Part shown: positions 1-7,805 of the stretch, in pieces
Position numbering within the stretch: position 1 is the first letter of the stretch
Layout: each line of letters starts with the position of its first letter
NCBI GenBank assembly: GCA_937864005.1
Contig: CALMIL010000154.1
Coordinates: 1-44,443 of the forward strand
Direction of reading: 5' to 3'
DNA from: an uncultured Burkholderiales bacterium
GTDB lineage: Bacteria; Pseudomonadota; Gammaproteobacteria; Burkholderiales; Burkholderiaceae_C
DNA: 44,443 bases
Notes under the pieces: model-generated
Database searches by the model: none
Seen by the model: the letters and a program-made list of their open reading frames with translations, nothing else
Told to the model about the DNA's origin: nothing
Made by a program: the position numbers and the translations under genes

Positions 1-351
1 CTGCGCTACCACGGCATGGCGCCGCTCGTCTCGCACCTGAAGGAGCTCGGCCTGATCGAGGCGGTCGCCTTCCATCAGACCCAGTGCTTCCAGGCCGGCG
101 TGCAGTTCGCGCGCGCCGAGGGCATCGTTCCGGCGCCGGAGGCGAACCACGCGGTGCTCGGCGCGATCACCGAGGCGATGCGCTGCAAGGCCGAGGGCCG
201 CTCCGAGGTAATCCTCTTCAACCTGAGCGGGCATGGCCACTTCGACATGTCGTCCTACAGCGCGTATATGGCCGGCAAGCTGATCGACATGCCGTACGAC
301 GAGTCCGAACTCGCGATGGCGCTCTCCGGACTGCCGAGCGTGACGGCCTGA
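1..351 (+). CDS. TrpB-like PLP-dependent enzyme (TrpB2 type), 3' end only
   Basis: C-terminal 116 residues of a gene that begins before the window; the frame is open from base 1 and stops with TGA at 349-351. The segments LRYHGMAPLVSHL, EGIVPAPEANHA and ILFNLSGHGHFD match my recollection of the C-terminal part of stand-alone TrpB2 tryptophan synthase beta-like proteins, where the glycine-rich SGHG stretch helps hold the pyridoxal phosphate. The family makes tryptophan from indole and serine or a related beta-replacement product; which one applies here cannot be seen. It converges on the radical SAM gene with 49 nt between the stop codons. The catalytic lysine lies outside the window. Confidence 0.8.
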   Translation: MRYHGMAPLVSHLKELGLIEAVAFHQTQCFQAGVQFARAEGIVPAPEANHAVLGAITEAMRCKAEGRSEVILFNLSGHGHFDMSSYSAYMAGKLIDMPYDESELAMALSGLPSVTA

Positions 352-369
352 GCAGCCGGCCGCCGGGGG

Positions 370-387
370 CGGGCCTGACTTGGCCCG
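370..387. terminator. Hairpin between two convergent genes
   Basis: A 6-bp perfect inverted repeat, CGGGCC at 370-375 and GGCCCG at 382-387 with a 6-nt loop, sits between the convergent stops at 351 and 401. Neither side has a T-run, so it is at best a weak bidirectional terminator. Confidence 0.3.
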
Positions 388-400
388 GCCCTGGGGCCGC

Positions 401-1528
401 TCAGAACAATTCGCCCTGACCCCTGCTGCGCGGCAGGCGCGGCGGCTCGAACTTCGTGAGGTCAAGCTCGAACCGGTCTCGATCGAGACCGAGGCGGGCG
501 CAGGCCTTCTTGAAGCGCTGGGCGAGCAATTCGGCCCAGACGCCCTCGCCGCGCATGCGGCTGCCGAATCGGGGATCGTTGTCGCGCCCGCCGCGCATCT
601 CGCGCACGCGCGCCATGACGCGCTCGGCGCGGTCCGGAAAGTGCTGCGCGAGCCATTGCTGGAACAGCGGGTTCACCTCCCACGGCAGGCGCAGCACGAT
701 CGAGAAGGCACGCTTCGCGCCGGCTTGCGCGGCGGCGGCGAGCACACGCTCGAGTTCGGGTTCGTTGATGAACGGTATCACCGGCGAGACGCTGACGCCG
801 ACCGGAACGCCCGCCGCGGCAAGCGTCGCGATCGTTCGCAACCGCCGCTCGGGCGACGCGGCGCGCGGCTCGAGGATGCGCGCGAGCGCGCCGTCGAGGG
901 TCGTGATCGAGACATAGACCGCGGCCAGCCGACGTGCCGCCATCGGCGCGATCAGGTCGAGATCGCGCTCGACGCCGAACGACTTTGTGACGAGCGAGAA
1001 CGCATGGCTGCACTCGCCAAGCACCTCGATGACGCCGCGCGTGATGCGCAGACGTCGCTCGACGGGCTGGTAGGCGTCGGTTGCCGAGCCGAGGTTGAGC
1101 AGCCGGGGCTGGTAGCCGCGACGCGCGAATGCCTCGCGCAGCCGCTCGGCCGCATTCGTCTTGGCGACGATCCGCGTCTCGAAGTCGATCCCCGGCGAGA
1201 GGTTCAGATAGCTGTGCGTCGGCCGCGCGAAACAGTAGATGCAGCCGTGCTCGCAGCCGCGATAGGGATTGATCGAGAGGTCGAACGAGATATCGGGCGA
1301 ATCGTTGGCCGACAGGATGGTGCGCACCGTCTGCTCGATCACCTGCGTCGCCGGGGCGAGCGTCTCCTCGCTCGCGAGCTGATCGAGCGTGCCCCAGCCG
1401 TCGTCGAAGGCGGCGCTTCGCGTTGCCGCGAAGCGATGTTCGAGCGCCCACGCCGTGCCGCGCCCCTTGCGCGCCGAAGGCGGCGGCAACGCGTTGCCTT
1501 GTCCGGCAGGCACTTTGGAACTTCGCAT
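401..1528 (-). CDS. PA0069-family radical SAM protein
   Basis: 375 residues. The radical SAM cluster motif CxxxCxxC is present as C92-C96-C99 (GCEHGCIYCF), which binds the 4Fe-4S cluster that cleaves S-adenosylmethionine. The KGRG motif near residue 21 and the FDLSINPYRGCEHGC block are typical of the PA0069/Rv2578c-like family, distantly related to spore photoproduct lyase. Its reaction is not known to me; a DNA-repair role is inferred from that kinship and from the LexA box immediately upstream. The frame is open further 5', but recognisable homology begins near this ATG. No Shine-Dalgarno precedes it because the operator abuts the start, so the mRNA may be leaderless or translation may start at the GTG at 1513. 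Confidence 0.85.
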   Translation of the reverse strand: MRSSKVPAGQGNALPPPSARKGRGTAWALEHRFAATRSAAFDDGWGTLDQLASEETLAPATQVIEQTVRTILSANDSPDISFDLSINPYRGCEHGCIYCFARPTHSYLNLSPGIDFETRIVAKTNAAERLREAFARRGYQPRLLNLGSATDAYQPVERRLRITRGVIEVLGECSHAFSLVTKSFGVERDLDLIAPMAARRLAAVYVSITTLDGALARILEPRAASPERRLRTIATLAAAGVPVGVSVSPVIPFINEPELERVLAAAAQAGAKRAFSIVLRLPWEVNPLFQQWLAQHFPDRAERVMARVREMRGGRDNDPRFGSRMRGEGVWAELLAQRFKKACARLGLDRDRFELDLTKFEPPRLPRSRGQGELF

Positions 1529-1529
1529 A

Positions 1530-1545
1530 CTGTGAATATACACAG
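1530..1545 (-). promoter_or_regulatory. LexA (SOS) box overlapping the radical SAM gene promoter
   Basis: CTGTGAATATACACAG is a perfect CTGT-N8-ACAG palindrome with an AT-rich core, the LexA consensus of beta- and gammaproteobacteria. It ends one base before the ATG at 1528. On the minus strand the core includes TATATT (1540-1535), a plausible -10 element; a start about 7 nt downstream would fall at the ATG itself. No convincing -35 is seen. Confidence 0.7.
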
Positions 1546-1623
1546 CCTGCGTTGCGTTCGCCCGCTCCTGGCGCGGACGCGAGCCGCGGCGCCGCGCTGC
1601 CGCGCCAGCGCCGACTCGTGCGA

Positions 1624-2232
1624 CTACTTCTTCGCCGGCTTGGCGGCGGCGTCGACGGTAATCGCCATCGCCACCGTATAGACGACCTCGACCTGGTCGC
1701 CGACCTTCACGAGCTTGAGCTGTTCCGGGTCCTGCACGGCCAGGTCGACGCTGTTGCCTTTCGGGCCGCGCAGCGTGACATAGTGTTCCTTCTTGTTGAC
1801 CGCGGTGACGTTGGCCAGGATCGTGACCTGGTGCGCGGCCGCACCGCCGGCCACCGCGCCGGCGGGTGCGCCGGCGGTTGCCGACTGGGAGGTCGACGAA
1901 CGGATGCCGTCGCCCTTCTTCTTCAGCGTGAGGCTCACCGCGCGCGCGTACTCGACGGTGACGAGGTCGCCGACCTTGATCTCGTCGAGCTTCTTCGCTT
2001 CGGGCGGAACGACGACGTCGACGATATTGCCGCTGCCGCCCTTCAGGGTCACGGTGCGCGTCGCGGAGTCGATCGCGACGACGGTGGCGGTCAGCGTGAC
2101 CTTGCTTGCCAGCACAGCCTCGCCCGGCGCGCTCGCGGCGATCGCGACGGCTTGGGGCGGCGCGGCCTGGGCAAGGACACTCGAACTGATGGCGGCCGCG
2201 GCGGCCAGGACGAACAGGTTTCTGAGCTTCAT
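1624..2232 (-). CDS. Exported protein of unknown function with two repeated halves
   Basis: 202 residues, starting at the ATG that precedes a clear signal peptide (MKLRNLFVLAAAAAISSSVLA, probable cut after ...LAQA). I do not recognise the family. The mature part has two similar units. Unit one runs from VTLTATVVAIDSATRTVTLK to VKVGDLVTVEYARAVSLTL; unit two runs from VTILANVTAVNKKEHYVTLR to VKVGDQVEVVYTVAMAITV. An Ala/Gly-rich linker joins them. Each unit looks all-beta and small, compatible with an OB-like or barrel fold. A periplasmic location is inferred. It lies between dnaB and the SOS-box gene on the same strand, with a 16-nt palindrome (2266-2281) just 5' of its start. Confidence 0.7.
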   Translation of the reverse strand: MKLRNLFVLAAAAAISSSVLAQAAPPQAVAIAASAPGEAVLASKVTLTATVVAIDSATRTVTLKGGSGNIVDVVVPPEAKKLDEIKVGDLVTVEYARAVSLTLKKKGDGIRSSTSQSATAGAPAGAVAGGAAAHQVTILANVTAVNKKEHYVTLRGPKGNSVDLAVQDPEQLKLVKVGDQVEVVYTVAMAITVDAAAKPAKK

Positions 2233-2377
2233 GCTTTTCTCTTTGAATCCGGGGTTGAAGAGGCAGCCCGAATTTTCGGGCGGCGCGCATCGCTGCGCGG
2301 GCGCCATTGAACCACAGCGGCAAGGCGCGCGCCCGCAGTCAGCCGGGCAACCCCATCCCGCCCGGCGCGGCGGCGGA

Positions 2378-3793
2378 TCAGTAGTCGGCGCCTGCCGACC
2401 CTGGGGCGAGGTTGTCGAACTTCGTCAGCGGCTTCAGGAAGGTGAGCTTGACGGTGCCGGTCGGCCCGTTGCGCTGCTTGCCGATGATGATCTCGGCGAC
2501 GCCAGGCTCCTTGCAGGCGTCCTTCGTGTAGTACTCGTCGCGGTAGATGAACATGATGACGTCGGCGTCCTGCTCGATCGCGCCGGACTCGCGCAGGTCG
2601 CTCATCATCGGGCGCTTGTCGGTCCGGCTTTCGACGCTGCGGTTGAGCTGCGACAGGGCGAGCACCGGGCACTGCAGCTCCTTGGCGAGCGCCTTCAGGC
2701 CGCGCGAGATCTCGCCGATCACGGTGGCTCGGTTCTCGTCGTTGGACGACGTGGTGCCGCTCATCAACTGCAGGTAGTCGACGACGATCAGGCCGAGCTT
2801 GCCGCACTGCCTTGCCTGGCGCCGGGCGCGGGCGCGCAGTTCGCTCGGATTCAGCGCCGGGCTCTCGTCGATGAAGACGCTCACCTTGCCGAGCCGGTCG
2901 ACGGCTTCGGTCAGCCGGCTCCATTCGTCGTCGCGCAGCGCGCCGGTGCGCAGGTGCTGCTGGTCGATGCGGCCGAGCGAGCCGACCATGCGCAGCGCGA
3001 GCTGCGAGGCGCCCATCTCCATCGAGAAGACGACCACCGGCAGACCCTCCTGGACCGCGACATGCTCGGCGATATTGAGCGCGAAGGCGGTCTTGCCCAT
3101 CGACGGCCGGGCGGCAAGAACGATCAGGTCGCCCGGCTGCAGGCCGGCGGTATATTTGTCCAGATCGTAGAAGCCGGTGCGCACGCCGGTCACTTCCTCG
3201 GCGCCGTTGTCGTGCAGTTCGTTGACGCGGTCGATCAGCGCCACGATGAGCTGATCCATGCTCTGCAGGCCCTGGCGCGCGCGCGAGCCCTCCTCGCCGA
3301 TCCTGAAGATCATGCCCTCGGCTTCGTCGAGGATCTGCGCCACCTGCCGGCCCTGCGGGTTGAACGCGCTGGTCGCGATCTCGTCGCTCGCGGCGACCAG
3401 CTTGCGCAGGATCGCGCGCTCGCGAACGATCTCGGCGTAGCGGCGAAGATTGGCCGCGCTCGGCACGCTTTGCGCGAGCGCATTGAGGTAGACGAGCCCG
3501 CCGCATTCCTCGGCCTTGCCGAGCGTCTGCAGCTGCTCGAAGACGGTGATCACGTCGGCCGGCTTCGTCGCGTTCACGAGTTGGCCGATCGCGGCGTAGA
3601 TCAGCCGGTGCTCGAAACGATAGAAGTCGCTGTCGGTCAGCAGATCGGCCGCGCGGTCCCAGGCGCTGTTGTCGAGCAGCAGGCCGCCGAGCACGCTCTG
3701 TTCGGCTTCGATCGACTGCGGCGGGATGCGCAGGCGCGCGACCTCGTCGTCGATCGGCGCGGCGGATTCGGGAGGATGGAAAACTTCGGACAT
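2378..3793 (-). CDS. dnaB: Replicative DNA helicase DnaB
   Basis: 471 residues, the usual DnaB length. The N-terminal domain (PPQSIEAEQSVLGGLLLD, from about residue 24) is the primase/loader-binding part. The RecA-like C-terminal domain has the Walker A motif ARPSMGKTAF (K234, T235), the Walker B region LIVVDYLQLM, and the DLRESGAIEQDADV block. The hexamer unwinds DNA at the fork. The ATG at 3793 is chosen because it begins MSEVFHPPES just before the conserved domain; the frame runs open to 3898 but without similarity. dnaB commonly follows rplI in Proteobacteria. Here a strong terminator separates the two, so dnaB probably has its own promoter in 3794-3923. Confidence 0.97.
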   Translation of the reverse strand: MSEVFHPPESAAPIDDEVARLRIPPQSIEAEQSVLGGLLLDNSAWDRAADLLTDSDFYRFEHRLIYAAIGQLVNATKPADVITVFEQLQTLGKAEECGGLVYLNALAQSVPSAANLRRYAEIVRERAILRKLVAASDEIATSAFNPQGRQVAQILDEAEGMIFRIGEEGSRARQGLQSMDQLIVALIDRVNELHDNGAEEVTGVRTGFYDLDKYTAGLQPGDLIVLAARPSMGKTAFALNIAEHVAVQEGLPVVVFSMEMGASQLALRMVGSLGRIDQQHLRTGALRDDEWSRLTEAVDRLGKVSVFIDESPALNPSELRARARRQARQCGKLGLIVVDYLQLMSGTTSSNDENRATVIGEISRGLKALAKELQCPVLALSQLNRSVESRTDKRPMMSDLRESGAIEQDADVIMFIYRDEYYTKDACKEPGVAEIIIGKQRNGPTGTVKLTFLKPLTKFDNLAPGSAGADY

Positions 3794-3843
3794 CGTGAGA
3801 ATCGTAGAGGGCCGCCGGTCACGCAGGAACCGGAAAGACCCCG

Positions 3844-3908
3844 TGTGCACAAAACCCTGCGCAAGCGTGTGGACATCCTGTTCCCAACCGCGGGACAAGA
3901 CGGGACAA
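3844..3908 (-). promoter_or_regulatory. Candidate dnaB upstream regulatory region
   Basis: Between the rplI terminator and dnaB the minus strand carries TTGTGCACA (3852-3844), one mismatch from the DnaA box TTATNCACA, and ATGTCCACA (3876-3868), two mismatches from it. CGGGACAA is repeated directly at 3891-3898 and 3901-3908, exactly one helical turn apart. No good -10/-35 pair was found, so this is only a pointer to possible control of dnaB. Confidence 0.25.
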
Positions 3909-3923
3909 CTCTACGCCCGAACG

Positions 3924-3947
3924 AAAAAGGGCCGGCAAAGCCGGCCC
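3924..3947 (-). terminator. Intrinsic terminator after rplI
   Basis: Read on the minus strand, a perfect 8-bp GC stem (GGGCCGGC/GCCGGCCC, 3947-3940 and 3936-3929) with a 3-nt loop is followed at once by TTTTT (3928-3924). This is a textbook rho-independent terminator placed 21 nt after the rplI stop. It ends the ribosomal operon before dnaB. Confidence 0.88.
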
Positions 3948-3968
3948 CCATCGTCTGACTTCGGACGA

Positions 3969-4421
3969 CTACTGCGTTTCGCCGAGGACGACGACGTTCA
4001 CGTCGACGACAACGTCGGTATGCGGTGCAACCGTGACCACGTGCTCGCCGACGACCTTCAGCGGGCCGCCCGGCATGCGCACCTGCGACTTCAGGACCTC
4101 GAAGCCGATGCGGTTGAGCGATTCGGCGATATCGTGATTCGTCACCGAGCCGAACAAGCGGCCATCGACGCCGGCCTTCTGCGTGATGTGCACCGTGCGC
4201 CCGGCCATCTTCTCGCCGAGCGCCTGGGCCGCGAGCAACTTGTCGTTCGCCGCTTTCTCGAGTTCGGCGCGCCGGGTCTCGAATTCCTTGATCGCCGCTT
4301 CGGTCGCGCGGCGTGCGCGGCGTGACGGAATCAGGAAGTTGCGCGCGTAGCCGTCCTTGACCTTGACGACATCGCCCAGGTTGCCGAGCTTCGCGACCTT
4401 TTCGAGCAGGATGATTTGCAT
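3969..4421 (-). CDS. rplI: 50S ribosomal protein bL9
   Basis: 150 residues, full length. The N-terminal block [20 protein letters not shown] and the following [11 protein letters not shown] are the bL9 signature that binds 23S rRNA. A long helix (residues 40-75) joins it to the C-terminal domain ending in [10 protein letters not shown]. Last gene of the rpsF-priB-rpsR-rplI operon; it starts 12 nt after rpsR stops and is followed by the intrinsic terminator at 3924-3947. Confidence 0.97.
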   Translation of the reverse strand: MQIILLEKVAKLGNLGDVVKVKDGYARNFLIPSRRARRATEAAIKEFETRRAELEKAANDKLLAAQALGEKMAGRTVHITQKAGVDGRLFGSVTNHDIAESLNRIGFEVLKSQVRMPGGPLKVVGEHVVTVAPHTDVVVDVNVVVLGETQ

Positions 4422-4433
4422 CGTCGGACCTCC

Positions 4434-4724
4434 TCAGACCTTGTGCTGGTCGCTGTAGGGCAGCAGCGCGAGGAAGCGCGCGCGCTTGATGCACGTCGTC
4501 AGCTGGCGCTGGAAGAACGCGCGCGTGCCGGTCAGCCGGGCGGGCGTGATCTTGCCGTTCTCGCCGATGAAATCGCGCAAGGTATCGATGTCCTTGTAGT
4601 CGATTTGCTTGACGCCGGTGACCGTGAAGCGGCAGAAGCGCTTGCGACGGAACAACAGCGACTGGGTATTGCGCTTGGGTTTGCGGTCCTTCGAGAACCG
4701 GCCTTTACCACGTGGTGGGGGCAT
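4434..4724 (-). CDS. rpsR: 30S ribosomal protein bS18
   Basis: 96 residues. It has a basic N-terminal extension ([19 protein letters not shown]) of the kind seen in betaproteobacterial S18, then the conserved core [23 protein letters not shown] and ITGTR-like [15 protein letters not shown]18 pairs with S6 on the 30S platform, which fits its place in this operon. The 53-nt gap after priB holds the ribosome-binding site. Confidence 0.97.
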   Translation of the reverse strand: MPPPRGKGRFSKDRKPKRNTQSLLFRRKRFCRFTVTGVKQIDYKDIDTLRDFIGENGKITPARLTGTRAFFQRQLTTCIKRARFLALLPYSDQHKV

Positions 4725-4777
4725 GTTTCACCTCACTTGAATCTGTCTGTTTGAATCGTGCGTCGATCGACGACGCG

Positions 4778-5059
4778 TCACGCCATCTCGGTCACATGAA
4801 AGACGACACCGCGGCCGTTGCGCTGCGCGCTGATGAAGCCTGCAAAACCCTTCTCGGCGCCGATCTCGAGCCTTGCCAGCGGCTGCGTGATCTCGCCGAT
4901 CGCCACCGCGCGGATCTCGACCGCGACCTTGCGCGGGTGCCCCGCCTCGGTGAGTTCGGATTCGTGCTTCAGGCTCATGTCGAGTGCGGGCAGGCCGGCC
5001 GGGGTATACCGCATCGCGCCGCGCTCGAGCAACTGTGCCTTCAGAACCAGCCGGTTCAT
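4778..5059 (-). CDS. priB: Primosomal replication protein N (PriB)
   Basis: 93 residues, a single OB-fold protein derived from single-stranded DNA-binding protein. MNRLVLKAQLLERGAMRYTP and GLPALDMSLKHESE match the PriB/SSB N-terminal strands, and GFISAQRNGRGVVFHV fits the last strands. It helps PriA reload DnaB at stalled forks. Its position between rpsF and rpsR is the standard one in beta- and gammaproteobacteria. It starts 34 nt after the rpsF stop. Confidence 0.93.
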   Translation of the reverse strand: MNRLVLKAQLLERGAMRYTPAGLPALDMSLKHESELTEAGHPRKVAVEIRAVAIGEITQPLARLEIGAEKGFAGFISAQRNGRGVVFHVTEMA

Positions 5060-5093
5060 GCCGGGAGTCGCCCCTGCGCGCCGCGCGGCGTCC

Positions 5094-5471
5094 TCATGCG
5101 CGGGCCGGCGCCTCCGACTGGCTTTGCGCCGCCTTGCGCGACTCCTCGCGGTCGACGACCTTCATCATCACCGAAGGCGTCGTCTCGGCCTCGTCCTTCT
5201 TCACCGTCAGGTGGCGCAGCACGGCGTCGTTGAAGCGAAACCCGGTCTCCAGTTCGGCGAGCACCTCGGCCGAGCACTCGATATTGATGCACAGGTAGTG
5301 CGCCTTGGCGAGCTTCTGGATCAGGTAGGCCATCTGGCGCCGGCCCCAGTCCTCGACCCGATGGATCTTGCCGCCGCCGGCGGTCACGACCCCCTTGTAG
5401 CGCTCCAGCATGGCCGGAACCTGTTCGCTCTGATCCGGATGGATCAGCAGCACGATCTCGTAGTGACGCAT
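5094..5471 (-). CDS. rpsF: 30S ribosomal protein bS6
   Basis: 125 residues. [19 protein letters not shown], the [21 protein letters not shown] block and HYLCINIE are diagnostic of bS6. The charged, low-complexity tail ([21 protein letters not shown]...) is a usual C-terminal extension in this group. First gene of the operon, preceded by AGGA six bases before the ATG. S6 and S18 bind each other and are known to autoregulate in some bacteria; I could not recognise the conserved S6:S18 leader motif here. Confidence 0.97.
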   Translation of the reverse strand: MRHYEIVLLIHPDQSEQVPAMLERYKGVVTAGGGKIHRVEDWGRRQMAYLIQKLAKAHYLCINIECSAEVLAELETGFRFNDAVLRHLTVKKDEAETTPSVMMKVVDREESRKAAQSQSEAPARA

Positions 5472-5596
5472 TCGATTTCCTCACGGTTGGGGCCTCGCGA
5501 CGCGCGAAATCGGTCGCTGCAGGCCGGACAGCCACCCCGCAGCGCGACGGCGCGGTGCCGAAGCGCACTTACCGGGTGTGGCAAGGCAAGCAGGTG

Positions 5597-5602
5597 ATTA
5601 TA
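5597..5602 (-). promoter_or_regulatory. Candidate -10 box of the rpsF operon
   Basis: The minus strand reads a perfect TATAAT at 5602-5597, about 120 nt upstream of rpsF and overlapping the TAA stop of the symporter gene. The hexamers at 16-18 bp spacing are GC-rich and do not look like a -35. Positional support only. Confidence 0.35.
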
Positions 5603-7769
5603 GCCCGAATGCGCTCCCGTCGCGGGGGGCCGCGGTCCGGGGCGGCAGCGGCAGCGGTCCGGGGTGGCGCACGCGTTCGGTCAGTTCGAGCTGCGCGGCG
5701 CTCGGCGCCGGGGTGAGCAGGCTCACGATCACGATCACCGCGAAGCCGAGCGGGACGCCGAAGACACCCGCCGAGATCGGCTGAATGCCCCACCACAGCA
5801 CGAGCGGCGACTGCACCCCGAGCACCTCGCGCAGCCACGGGTGCGTCACCGCCATGTAGTAGCACGTCAGCGAAAGCCCAGCCACCATGCCGCCTATCGC
5901 GCCCCACTTGTTGGCGCGCTTCCAGAAGACGCCGAGCACGAGCGCCGGAAAGAACGCCGCCGCGGCGAGCGAGAACGCGGCCGAAACGAGAAGCAGGATA
6001 TTGCCGGGCCGCTGCGCCGCGACACTCGCCGCCGCGAGTGCGACGACGAGCAAGAGCATCTTGGACGTGAGGACGCGCCGGCTGGCGGACGCATTCGGGT
6101 CGATCATCTTGTAGTAGACGTCGTGCGCCAGCGCATAGCCGATCGTCAACAGCAATCCGTCCGCGGTTGACAACGCGGCGGCCAGCGCCCCGGTCGCGAC
6201 GAGTGCCGTGACGACGTAGGGCAGGCCGCCGATCGCCGGTGACGCGAGGACGACGATGTCGCTCGCGATGCTGATTTCGCCGAGTTGCAGGATGCCGTCG
6301 CGGTTGATGTCGACCACCGACAGCAGCGCCGGCTCCGCATGCGACCAGTGCGCGATCCATTCCGGCAGCCGGTCGTAGGGCGTGCCGACGAGGACGTTGA
6401 AGACCTCGTACTTGACGAGCACCGCAAGCGCCGGTGCGGTGACGTAGAGCGCGACGATGAAGATCACGGTCCACGTCACCGCCTCGCGCGCCTGGCGCAC
6501 CGAGGGCGTCGTATACGAGCGTGCCAGGATGTGCGGCAGCGCCGCCGTGCCGACCATCAGACAAAAGACGAGGGCGAGGAAGTTGCGCCGCGAGTCGTCG
6601 AACAGGCGCCGCTCGGACGCGCTGCCCTGCGGGTCGCCGGCGAACGCCTGCGCATGCGGCGGCATGCCGGCAAGCGGCCTGGCGCGTGCCAGGTCGGCAT
6701 CGCGCGATTTCGTCCACAGCTCGCGCGCCGCCTCGGGCGAGTGCGGCATGCGGCGCAGCGCCTTCTCGGCGTTCTGGATCTGCGCGAGCGGCGCATTGCC
6801 GGCCTTCAAATCGGCGAGCGTGCGTTCGGCCCGCGCGCGTTCGGCGGCGAGCGCCGCGGGGACATCGTCAAGCTTGCGCTGCGCCTCGCTTGCCCGCGCG
6901 GCAAACGCCGCGATCACGGCCTGCTCCTTCGGATCGGCGAGCAGTTCCTTCTCGCGCGCGCTGACCTTTTGCATCTGCGTGCCGTAGACGAGTTGCGGGA
7001 TCGGCACGCCGGTCTGCTTCACCGAGAGCCATACGACCGGGATCAGGTAGGCGAGGATGATGATGATGTACTGGCTGACCTGCGTCCACGTGACGGCGCG
7101 CATGCCGCCGAGAAACGAGCACAGCAGGATCGCGCCGAGGCCGAGAAAGATCCCGAGCTCGAATGCAACGCCGGTCAGATGGGTCGTGATCAGGCCGACA
7201 CCGTAGATCTGGGCGACGACGTAGGTGAACGAACACAGGATCGCGGCAAAGGCGCCGATCAGCCGCGGCAGGCTGCCGCCGAAGCGCTGGCCCAGAAAGT
7301 CCGGGATCGTGTACTGGCCGAAGCTGCGCAGGTAGGGCGCGAGCAGCAGCGCGACGAGGCAGTAGCCGCCGGTCCAGCCGAGGACGAAGGCCAGCCCGCC
7401 GGGGTCGCTCGCCGTGCCCGAGAAGCCTTGCAGATAGAGGGTGCCGGCCAGACCGATGAAGGAGGCGGTCGACATCCAGTCGGCGCCGGTCGCCATGCCG
7501 TTGTAGAGCGCCGGCACGCGCCGCCCCGCGACGTAGTACTCGACCGCGTTCGTGGTGCGGCTGAAGATGCCGATGAATGCGAACAGCAGCACCGTCGCGA
7601 CGAGGAAGATGAGTCCGATCCAGTTGTCGGGCAGGCCCATCTGCTCGAGCAGCCCGAGCCCGACGACGAAGGCGATGAAGCCGATCGTGAAGCCGCCGTA
7701 GATGCGGTGCAGCCGCCGCTCGAATGCGGCGCCGGAGCGGGACGCCTTGCCCGATGCCGTGGCACTCAT
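5598..7769 (-). CDS. Sodium:solute symporter, VC_2705-like subfamily
   Basis: 723 residues, much longer than a typical ~500-residue SSS transporter. Conserved SSS features are visible: EYYVAGRRVPALYNGMATGADWMS (about 77-100), the SFTYVVAQIYGVG region, and ATGALAAALSTADGLLLTIG after residue 520. Two insertions stand out. The first is a charged, helix-rich stretch of about 130 residues (265-395) between membrane segments. The second is a perfect EF-hand-type loop, DINRDGILQLGE (487-498). The family moves acetate or other monocarboxylates with sodium; the substrate here is not decided by sequence. It starts 36 nt after ppsA, so it may be cotranscribed, which would suit organic-acid uptake feeding gluconeogenesis. 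Confidence 0.9.
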   Translation of the reverse strand: MSATASGKASRSGAAFERRLHRIYGGFTIGFIAFVVGLGLLEQMGLPDNWIGLIFLVATVLLFAFIGIFSRTTNAVEYYVAGRRVPALYNGMATGADWMSTASFIGLAGTLYLQGFSGTASDPGGLAFVLGWTGGYCLVALLLAPYLRSFGQYTIPDFLGQRFGGSLPRLIGAFAAILCSFTYVVAQIYGVGLITTHLTGVAFELGIFLGLGAILLCSFLGGMRAVTWTQVSQYIIIILAYLIPVVWLSVKQTGVPIPQLVYGTQMQKVSAREKELLADPKEQAVIAAFAARASEAQRKLDDVPAALAAERARAERTLADLKAGNAPLAQIQNAEKALRRMPHSPEAARELWTKSRDADLARARPLAGMPPHAQAFAGDPQGSASERRLFDDSRRNFLALVFCLMVGTAALPHILARSYTTPSVRQAREAVTWTVIFIVALYVTAPALAVLVKYEVFNVLVGTPYDRLPEWIAHWSHAEPALLSVVDINRDGILQLGEISIASDIVVLASPAIGGLPYVVTALVATGALAAALSTADGLLLTIGYALAHDVYYKMIDPNASASRRVLTSKMLLLVVALAAASVAAQRPGNILLLVSAAFSLAAAAFFPALVLGVFWKRANKWGAIGGMVAGLSLTCYYMAVTHPWLREVLGVQSPLVLWWGIQPISAGVFGVPLGFAVIVIVSLLTPAPSAAQLELTERVRHPGPLPLPPRTAAPRDGSAFGL

Positions 7770-7805
7770 CCGACCTCGGTCGCCGTGGTCATGCCTGCAC
7801 TCGAA

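Noticed and set aside
2266..2281. Palindrome GCCCGAATTTTCGGGC as a terminator or operator
   Set aside because: It is a real 6-bp stem with a 4-nt loop, but it lies 5' of the exported-protein gene without a T-run and matches no known operator. Left as a note in that gene.
5472..5597. S6:S18-binding leader motif before rpsF
   Set aside because: The leader is long enough, but I could not draw the conserved stem with its bulge from the sequence.
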